Below are positions 27,421-33,778 of a stretch of DNA of 64,000 nt, piece after piece. The notes under the pieces are model-generated. The model did not search any database and was not told the origin of the DNA. It saw nothing but the letters and a program-made list of their open reading frames with translations. The DNA comes from Sphingobium psychrophilum (GTDB taxonomy: Bacteria > Pseudomonadota > Alphaproteobacteria > Sphingomonadales > Sphingomonadaceae). The stretch's first letter is position 1. Each line of letters starts with the position of its first letter. Made by a program: the position numbers and the translations under genes. The DNA is taken from NCBI RefSeq assembly GCF_012927105.1, contig NZ_JABBFV010000003.1, positions 273,990 through 337,989 of the forward strand. Direction: 5' to 3'.

Positions 27421-28413
27421 ATGACATTGCGCCTGTTGCAGCACCGTTCGGACAGTGGCGAGCGGACGGTCATCGCCGCGCAGGGCGACAGCGCGCATGT
27501 CGTACCAGGTTTCGCCACCATCCGCGCGCTGGCGCTCCATGCGATCGCGCAGAAGATCAGCCTGGCCGCCGCAGTCGAGGCCGCCGGCCAGGGTGCCGCC
27601 GTGGATATCGCCGCCGAGTTCGAGGCGGGTCGCCTGCTCGCCCCGATCGATCATGACGATGGCGCCCATATACTGCTGACCGGCACCGGCCTGACACACC
27701 TTGGCTCTGCCGAGGGTCGCGACAAGATGCACCGCGAAGCCGCCGCCGCCGAAAAGCAGACCGATTCCATGCGCATGTTTCTGGAAGGGCTGGAAGGCGG
27801 CAAACCTGCCCCCGGCGTCGCTGGCCAGCAGCCCGAATGGTTCTACAAGGGCGACGGGTCGCAGCTTGTCGGCCCGACCGACCCGCTCACCATGCCCGCC
27901 TTCGCCCAGGATGGCGGCGAAGAACCGGAAATCGCCGGCATCTACATCATCGGCGAGGACGGCACCCCCTATCGCATCGGCCTCGCGCTCGCCAATGAGT
28001 TCAGCGACCACATCACCGAGCGGCACAATTATCTGTGGCTCGCCCACTCCAAGCTGCGCCAGGCCGCGCTTGGCCCGGAACTGCTGGTCGGCACCCCGCC
28101 CGAGCATATCGAAGGATCGAGCCGCATCCTGCGCGATGGCAAAGTCATCTGGGAAAAGCCGTTCCTGTCGGGCGAAGGCAATATGTCGCACAGCTTTGCG
28201 AACCTGGAACATCATCATTTCAAATATGACCTGTTCCGTCGCGCGGGCGACGTCCATGTCCATTTCTTCGGCACCGCCACCCTCTCCTTCAGCGACGGCA
28301 TAGCCTGCCAAGAAGGCGACGTGTTCGAAATCCTGGCCGCGCCCTTCACCCTCCCGGTGCGCAATCCGCTGCAACGCGCGCAAGCTGTCCAGGTCGCTGT
28401 CCAGGCGCTCTGA
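27421..28413 (+). CDS. FAH-fold AraD1/GguC-family protein (sugar-acid catabolism)
   Basis: 330 aa, related to fumarylacetoacetate hydrolase-fold enzymes of the AraD1/GguC group: LTGTGLTHLGSAEGRDKMH, then EPEIAGIYIIGEDGTPYRIG, ANEFSDHITERHNYLWLAHS and SFANLEHHHFKYDLF. Acidic residues in EEPE and NEFSDH could ligate the metal. In arabinose loci such proteins are proposed to act on 2-keto-3-deoxy-L-arabonate or a derivative; the exact reaction is inference. ATG 27421 has GGAGGAGA upstream. It is the first gene of a run (AraD1-like, dehydrogenase, GH51, GH43, GH43). Confidence 0.82.
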   Translation: MTLRLLQHRSDSGERTVIAAQGDSAHVVPGFATIRALALHAIAQKISLAAAVEAAGQGAAVDIAAEFEAGRLLAPIDHDDGAHILLTGTGLTHLGSAEGRDKMHREAAAAEKQTDSMRMFLEGLEGGKPAPGVAGQQPEWFYKGDGSQLVGPTDPLTMPAFAQDGGEEPEIAGIYIIGEDGTPYRIGLALANEFSDHITERHNYLWLAHSKLRQAALGPELLVGTPPEHIEGSSRILRDGKVIWEKPFLSGEGNMSHSFANLEHHHFKYDLFRRAGDVHVHFFGTATLSFSDGIACQEGDVFEILAAPFTLPVRNPLQRAQAVQVAVQAL

Positions 28414-28418
28414 TTTCC

Positions 28419-29345
28419 ATGGACCCGATCCGTATCGCGATCGTCGGCATAGGCAAGATCGCGCGCGATCAGCATGTGCCGGCGATAAGAGGCAATAGCG
28501 CCTTCAGCCTGGCGGCCACCGTCAGCCCGCATGATGCGGGCCTCGACGGCGTGCCCCATCATGCCAGCCTGGACGACTTGCTCGCCCAGGGTCCGGCGGT
28601 GGACGTGATCGCGCTCTGCACCCCGCCCCAGGTCCGTTATGACCTGGCGGCGCAGGCGCTGGGCAAGGGCATCCACCTGTTTCTGGAAAAGCCGCCCGGC
28701 GCGACCCTGGCGGAGGTGGAAGCGCTCAAAGCCCAGGCCGACAAGGTCGGCGTCAGCCTGTTCGCCGCCTGGCACAGCCGCTTTGCCGCTGGCGTCGCCC
28801 CGGCCCGCGCCTGGCTGGCGGAACGCCGCATCGACAAGGTGTCGATCATCTGGCGGGAGGATGTGCGCGTATGGCATCCGGGCCAGGCCTGGATCTGGCA
28901 ACCCGGTGGCCTTGGCGTGTTCGATCCGGGGATCAACGCCCTGTCCATCGTCACCCACATCCTGCCGCGCCCCTTCTTCCTGAAGGACGCGACGTTGGTG
29001 CTGCCGGAAAACCGCGCCGCGCCGATCGCCGCCGACCTGGCGTTTCGCGATACGGCGGGCGCACCGATCCACATGGACCTCGACTGGCGCCAGACCGGGC
29101 CGCAAAGCTGGGACATTATCGTCGAAACCGACGCCGGGACGCTGAAACTGGCGCAGGGCGGCGCGGTGCTGACCCTGCCCAGCGGCACCGAACATGGCGA
29201 GGATGTCGAATATGCCGGCCTCTACGCCCGTTTCGCCACGCTGATCCGGGGCGGCCGATCGGATGTCGACACCAGCCCGCTGCGGCTGGTCGCCGACGCC
29301 TTCCTGCGCGGCAAGCGCGAGACGACCCAAGCATTTCACGACTGA
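28419..29345 (+). CDS. L-arabinose (D-galactose) 1-dehydrogenase, Gfo/Idh/MocA family
   Basis: 308 aa. Rossmann motif IAIVGIGKIARDQHVPA at the N-terminus, the family Lys in LEKPPGA, and a C-terminal alpha/beta domain with WREDVRVWHPGQAWIW and GLGVFDPGINALS. These stretches resemble what I recall of the Azospirillum L-arabinose 1-dehydrogenase, which oxidises L-arabinose (and D-galactose) to the lactone with NAD(P)+. The AraD1-like gene ends five bases upstream. Its product lactone would be the substrate of the SMP-30 protein encoded at 22.8 kb. Confidence 0.88.
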   Translation: MDPIRIAIVGIGKIARDQHVPAIRGNSAFSLAATVSPHDAGLDGVPHHASLDDLLAQGPAVDVIALCTPPQVRYDLAAQALGKGIHLFLEKPPGATLAEVEALKAQADKVGVSLFAAWHSRFAAGVAPARAWLAERRIDKVSIIWREDVRVWHPGQAWIWQPGGLGVFDPGINALSIVTHILPRPFFLKDATLVLPENRAAPIAADLAFRDTAGAPIHMDLDWRQTGPQSWDIIVETDAGTLKLAQGGAVLTLPSGTEHGEDVEYAGLYARFATLIRGGRSDVDTSPLRLVADAFLRGKRETTQAFHD

Positions 29346-29366
29346 ACTGAACAGGAGAGGACGGAT

Positions 29367-30935
29367 ATGACAAAAACCCTGCGCCGCACCGCCAGCGCGC
29401 TGATGCTGTGCGCCAGCGCTTTGATCTGGCAGCCGGCCGCCGCCGACACCGGCGGCAAGCCCACGACCGCCACGATCGACGCCGCCAAGCCCGGCCCGGT
29501 CTATGACAAGCGCATCTTCACCCAGTTCGCCGAACATCTGGGCAATGGCATCTATGGCGGGCTGTGGGTCGGCAACGACAAGTCGATCCCCAACACCAAC
29601 GGCTTTCGCAACGACGTGATTTCCGCGCTCAAGAACCTGGCCGTTCCCGTCGTGCGCTGGCCCGGCGGCTGCTTCGCCGACGAATATCATTGGCGTGAAG
29701 GCATTGGCGGCAAAGCCAAGCGCCCGGTCAAGATCAACACCCATTGGGGCGGCGTGACCGAACCCAACACCGTGGGCACCCATGAATTTTTCGAACTGAT
29801 CCGTCAGATCGGCGCGGAAGCCTATGTCGCGGGCAATGTCGGCAACGGCACGCCGCAGGAAATGGCGGAATGGGTCGAATATATGACCTCGCCCGCCGGC
29901 ACGCTGGCCGACGAACGGGCGAAGAACGGCCATAAGGAGCCCTGGGCAGTCCCCTATTTCGGCGTCGGCAACGAACTATGGGGCTGCGGCGGCAATATGC
30001 GCGCCGAATATGCCGCCGACCTCACCCGCCGCTACGCCACCTTCATCAAGGCGCCGAGCGGCACCAAGATCCTGAAGATCGCGGCGGGCGCCAATGTCGA
30101 CGATTATAACTGGACCGAAGTGATGATGCGGGAGGCCGGCGCGCAGCTCGACGGCGTTTCGCTCCATTATTACACCCTGCCCCAGGGCGGCTGGCCGCCC
30201 AAGGCCGATCCGGTGAATTTCGACGAGACGCTCTGGGCCGACACCCTGTCCAAGGCCGTGCATATGGATGAGCTGATCACCAAGCACACCGCCATCATGG
30301 ACAAATATGACCCGGCCAAGCGCATCTTCCTGGCGGTGGACGAATGGGGCACCTGGTATGCGCAAGACCCCGGCACCCATCCCGGTTTCCTGCGTCAGCA
30401 GAACACGATGCGCGACGCGCTCGTCGCGTCGATCCATCTCGACATCTTCGCGAAACATGCCGAGCGCGTGAAGATGAGCGCGATCGCGCAGATGGTGAAC
30501 GTCCTCCAGGCGATGATCCTGACCGATGGCAAGAAGATGGTGCTGACCCCCACCTATCATGTCTTCGAAATGTACAAGCCGTGGCAGGACGCGACCGTGC
30601 TGCCGATCAGCATCGATACGCCCTGGTATAATAAGGACCAGTTCGTGATGCCGGCCGTCAGCGGCTCTGCGGTGCGGGGCAAGGATGGCAAGGTGCATGT
30701 CGGCCTGTCCAACCTCGATCCCAATCAGGCCAACACGGTCACGGTCAAGCTGGGCAGCCTCAATGCCGCCAGCGTCACTGGCCGCATCCTGACCGCAGGC
30801 GCGATGAATGCGCACAACACGTTCGATGCGCCCGAAACCGTCAAGCCCGCCGCCTTCACCGGCGCGCAGGTTAGCGGCGGCATTTTGACCGTGACGCTGC
30901 CGGCCAAGTCGGTGGTGGTGCTGGAACTGCAATAA
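29367..30935 (+). CDS. Exported GH51 alpha-L-arabinofuranosidase
   Basis: 522 aa with a signal peptide (about residues 1-26). The GH51 catalytic barrel starts with FTQFAEHLGNGIYGGLWVG and PVVRWPGGCFADEYHW. The acid/base Glu lies in GVGNELWGCGG and the nucleophile Glu in AVDEWGTWY, and a C-terminal beta domain follows. It removes terminal arabinofuranosyl groups from arabinan or arabinoxylan oligomers, probably in the periplasm; many GH51 enzymes are cytoplasmic, so the clear signal peptide is notable. AGGAGAGG lies before the ATG. Confidence 0.94.
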   Translation: MTKTLRRTASALMLCASALIWQPAAADTGGKPTTATIDAAKPGPVYDKRIFTQFAEHLGNGIYGGLWVGNDKSIPNTNGFRNDVISALKNLAVPVVRWPGGCFADEYHWREGIGGKAKRPVKINTHWGGVTEPNTVGTHEFFELIRQIGAEAYVAGNVGNGTPQEMAEWVEYMTSPAGTLADERAKNGHKEPWAVPYFGVGNELWGCGGNMRAEYAADLTRRYATFIKAPSGTKILKIAAGANVDDYNWTEVMMREAGAQLDGVSLHYYTLPQGGWPPKADPVNFDETLWADTLSKAVHMDELITKHTAIMDKYDPAKRIFLAVDEWGTWYAQDPGTHPGFLRQQNTMRDALVASIHLDIFAKHAERVKMSAIAQMVNVLQAMILTDGKKMVLTPTYHVFEMYKPWQDATVLPISIDTPWYNKDQFVMPAVSGSAVRGKDGKVHVGLSNLDPNQANTVTVKLGSLNAASVTGRILTAGAMNAHNTFDAPETVKPAAFTGAQVSGGILTVTLPAKSVVVLELQ

Positions 30936-30939
30936 AAGT

Positions 30940-30977
30940 TTGGAGCGGGCGGCGGGTGGAATCACCGCCCGCTCCAA
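30940..30977 (+). terminator. Intra-operon hairpin between GH51 and GH43
   Basis: 13-bp perfect stem TTGGAGCGGGCGG/CCGCCCGCTCCAA with a 12-base loop. No U-tract follows, so it is more likely an mRNA-stabilising or attenuating hairpin than a full terminator. Confidence 0.6.
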
Positions 30978-31040
30978 TCCCCAAAGGGAAGCGGCTCCTG
31001 CGCAGGCAGGAACATGTAGTTCATTCAAGGAGAGGCCCGG

Positions 31041-32069
31041 ATGACCAGGCAGATCATGTCGATAATGGCGGGCCTCGCCCTTCTCGCAGCGACGGCCCCC
31101 GCCAGCGCGCAACTGCCGCCGCGCGATACGCTTAACAGCCGCCTGACCGGCGACCTCGTCCCCACCCATGATCCGGTCATCGCGCGTGAAGGCGACACCT
31201 ATCATGTGTTCAGCACCGGCCATGGCAAGCGGCTGATCGAAACCCGCACCTCGCCCGATCTGGTGACCTGGACCGCGGGCGACCCGATCTTCACAGCGCT
31301 GCCCGCCTGGGCGAAGGACACGATCCCCGGCAGCGACGGCATGTGGGCGCCCGATATCAGCTACGTCAACGGCCGCTATCGGCTTTACTATTCCGTCTCG
31401 ACCTTCGGCTCCAACCGATCGGCCATCGGCCTCGCCACCAGCCCGACGCTGGACCCCAAGGCGAAAAATTACGGGTGGCGCGACGAAGGGCTAGTCGTCA
31501 TGTCCACCAGGGACGATGATTACAACGCCATCGACCCGAATTTCATCATCGACCGCGAAGGCCGGCATTGGCTGTCGCTCGGCAGTTTCTGGACCGGCAT
31601 CAAGCTGTTCGAACTGGACCCAAAAAGCGGCAAGCCAAAAGATCCCAAGGCCAAGCCCGTCAGCATCGCCCGCCGTCCCGCCCCCGCCGGCGGCCCTGCC
31701 CCGGTGGAGGCCCCCTTCATCGTCGACCATGGCGGCTATTACTGGCTGATGGTCAGCTACGACTATTGCTGCAAGGGCGTGAACAGCACCTATTACACCG
31801 TCATCGGCCGATCAAAGGCGATCACCGGCCCCTATCTGGGCAAGGATGGCAGCCCCCTGATGGAGGGTGGCGGCACCATCTTCCTGCGCGCCGACCTTCA
31901 GGAAGAGCAGCGTTTCCGCGGTCCCGGCCATGCCGGATGGCTGCACGATAGCGACGGGAAGGACTATGTCGTCTACCACGCCTACGACAAGCAGGCCAAC
32001 GGCGCGCCCACCCTGCGCATCGCGCCGGTGCGCTGGGGCACAGACGGTTGGCCGCAAGCCGAATATTGA
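31041..32069 (+). CDS. GH43 endo-alpha-1,5-L-arabinanase, exported
   Basis: 342 aa with a signal peptide ending near ASAQ. Five-bladed propeller motifs: HDPVIAREGDTYHVFSTG (catalytic base Asp), WAPDISYVNGRYRLYYS, YNAIDPNFIIDREGRHWL (pKa-modulating Asp) and GPAPVEAPFIVDHGGYYWL (acid Glu). The order and spacing fit endo-1,5-arabinanases of GH43. It should cut the linear arabinan backbone. AAGGAGAGG precedes the ATG. It is followed 36 bases later by a second GH43 gene, with an operator-like palindrome in the gap. Confidence 0.92.
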   Translation: MTRQIMSIMAGLALLAATAPASAQLPPRDTLNSRLTGDLVPTHDPVIAREGDTYHVFSTGHGKRLIETRTSPDLVTWTAGDPIFTALPAWAKDTIPGSDGMWAPDISYVNGRYRLYYSVSTFGSNRSAIGLATSPTLDPKAKNYGWRDEGLVVMSTRDDDYNAIDPNFIIDREGRHWLSLGSFWTGIKLFELDPKSGKPKDPKAKPVSIARRPAPAGGPAPVEAPFIVDHGGYYWLMVSYDYCCKGVNSTYYTVIGRSKAITGPYLGKDGSPLMEGGGTIFLRADLQEEQRFRGPGHAGWLHDSDGKDYVVYHAYDKQANGAPTLRIAPVRWGTDGWPQAEY

Positions 32070-32072
32070 TCT

Positions 32073-32087
32073 ATTAGTCCGACTAAC
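32073..32087. promoter_or_regulatory. Candidate sugar-regulon operator, palindromic variant
   Basis: TTAGTCCGACTAA (32074-32086) is a perfect 6-1-6 palindrome between the two GH43 genes, four bases after the first stop. It resembles site 4 (TTAGTCTGAGTAA) upstream of the TonB receptor. Confidence 0.45.
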
Positions 32088-32105
32088 ATCTTCGGAGAGA
32101 CACCC

Positions 32106-33530
32106 ATGTCCCTATCTCTATCCCGCCGCGGCTTCATCGGCAGCGCCGCGGCCTTGTCGGCCACACCGGCCATCGCCCGCGCCGCATCGACCCCGGCCGA
32201 CGCCGCCGGCCCGGTCAATCCGCTCGTCAAGCAGCGCGCCGACGCCCAGGTCTTTCGCCATGACGACGGCTTCTACTACCTTACCGGCTCCGTCCCCGAA
32301 TATGACCGGCTGGTGCTGCGCCGGTCCAAGACGATCGCGGGCCTGACCACCGCGACCGAAGCCGTGCTGTGGCGGCACGAAGCCAGCGGCCCGCGCTCCG
32401 GCTTCCTCTGGGCGCCAGAACTGCACCAGATCGACGGCCAATGGATCATGTATTTCGCCGCCGGCCCCAGCGGCGGCGGGGACGACGTGTTCCGCATCCG
32501 CACCTATGCCGTCATCTGCGACGGCGCCGATCCGATGACCGGCAAATGGAGCCTGCTGGGCGAACTGCAAACGCCCTGGGACAGTTTCAATCTCGATTCG
32601 ACCGTCTTCACCCACAAGGGCGTTCGCTACATGGCCTGGGCGCAGCGCGAACAGGGGATCGAGACGAACAGCAACCTCTACATCGCGAAACTGGAATCCC
32701 CGCTGAAACTGGGCCAGGTCACGCGCCTGACCGTGCCGACGCTCGACTGGGAAGTGCGCGGCTACAAGGTCGCCGAAGCGCCCGCCATCCTGAACCGTAA
32801 CGGCCGCCTGTTCATGACCTATTCGGCCAGCGCCACCGACGCCCGCTACTGCCTGGGGATGCTGAGCGCGGACGAAAATGCCGACCTGCTGGACGCAAAT
32901 AGCTGGACCAAGTCGCCCCAGCCGGTCTTCGTCACCAACGGCGCCACCAGCGTCTATGGCCCTGGCCATAACAGCTTCACCGTCGATGAAAAAGGCCGCG
33001 ACATCCTAGTCTATCACGGCCGCGATTATGAGGCGATCCAGGGCGATCCGCTGTTCAATCCCGACCGCCACACCCGCATCCAGCGCCTCTATTACACCGC
33101 CGACGGCACCCCCGATTTTGGCGTGCCGGTGGGCAATGGCCCGCTGCCCGAACGCTTCATTTCGTCCACCGATCCGACGCGGCTGATGGCGCATGACGGC
33201 ACGCAACTGATCGCGGGCAACCCTTCGCTGGCGCAGACGCAATTCCGCCAGCTGCCCGGCCGCGCCGGTGCCCGCAGCGTCATGCTGTCCCCCATATTGA
33301 TGCCTGACCATTATCTGGTCGCGGGCCAGGATGGATCGCTGACCCTGCAACAGGACAGCAAGAGCGCCGATTTCGCGCTGCGCAGCCAGTTCGTCCGCTT
33401 CGACGAGAAGGCGCTGCACGCCGCGCGCTTCGTGTCCATTGCGGTGCCCGGCAAGGCCATCGGCCTGTCCGCAGACCGATTGACGCTGGTCGCCAGCCGC
33501 GACCCCAGCGCCTGGTGGCATATCGACTGA
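32106..33530 (+). CDS. GH43 arabinosidase with AbfB-like C-terminal domain
   Basis: 474 aa. A twin-arginine leader (SRRGFIGSAAALSA) exports it. The GH43 propeller (about residues 40-325) shows KQRADAQVFRHDDGFYYLTG, FLWAPELHQIDGQWIMYF, FNLDSTVFTH and KVAEAPAILNRNGRLFMTY. The C-terminal 130 residues (FRQLPGRAGARSVMLSPI, then FALRSQFVRFDEKALHAARF) look like an AbfB/CBM42 arabinose-binding trefoil. It is likely an exo-arabinofuranosidase acting on arabinan or arabinoxylan. It is the last gene of the run before a terminator. Confidence 0.85.
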   Translation: MSLSLSRRGFIGSAAALSATPAIARAASTPADAAGPVNPLVKQRADAQVFRHDDGFYYLTGSVPEYDRLVLRRSKTIAGLTTATEAVLWRHEASGPRSGFLWAPELHQIDGQWIMYFAAGPSGGGDDVFRIRTYAVICDGADPMTGKWSLLGELQTPWDSFNLDSTVFTHKGVRYMAWAQREQGIETNSNLYIAKLESPLKLGQVTRLTVPTLDWEVRGYKVAEAPAILNRNGRLFMTYSASATDARYCLGMLSADENADLLDANSWTKSPQPVFVTNGATSVYGPGHNSFTVDEKGRDILVYHGRDYEAIQGDPLFNPDRHTRIQRLYYTADGTPDFGVPVGNGPLPERFISSTDPTRLMAHDGTQLIAGNPSLAQTQFRQLPGRAGARSVMLSPILMPDHYLVAGQDGSLTLQQDSKSADFALRSQFVRFDEKALHAARFVSIAVPGKAIGLSADRLTLVASRDPSAWWHID

Positions 33531-33562
33531 CGACATAAGTCTGACAATTCAATGCTCGGCGT

Positions 33563-33597
33563 GCGTCCTGCGTTATGCAGGACGCCCTATTTTTATC
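33563..33597 (+). terminator. Intrinsic terminator after the GH43 genes
   Basis: 9-bp stem GCGTCCTGC/GCAGGACGC with loop GTTAT, followed by CCTATTTTTATCC. It separates the enzyme run from the TonB receptor gene. Confidence 0.85.
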
Positions 33598-33706
33598 CAT
33601 GCCCTCACGGAAACAGGCCGGAAAACCCTACAACCCTGCGGTGCGGCAATAATATCACATCGCTGAAATTTCCCTGCAATGAACTGCAAAATTCCGCTTG
33701 CGATTC

Positions 33707-33723
33707 ATTTGTCGGAGCAATAA
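33707..33723. promoter_or_regulatory. Candidate sugar-regulon operator, site 3
   Basis: Minus-strand reading TATTGCTCCGACAAATG, 56 bases before the TonB receptor start. The core CTCCGACAAA matches site 1. Confidence 0.5.
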
Positions 33724-33738
33724 TTAGTCTGAGTAATT
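33722..33738. promoter_or_regulatory. Candidate sugar-regulon operator, site 4
   Basis: AATTAGTCTGAGTAATT, a near-perfect 8-1-8 palindrome directly adjoining site 3 and ending 40 bases before the receptor ATG, where a repressor would block the promoter. Confidence 0.55.
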
Positions 33739-33778
33739 CATGCATGGCCGATGGCCAGCGATAGGGGAGGATTTTGAA

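Noticed and set aside
33535..33549. AAGTCTGAC-containing sequence as another promoter operator
   Set aside because: It lies right after the GH43 stop and before a terminator, with poor symmetry in the flanks, so it is not listed as a site on its own.
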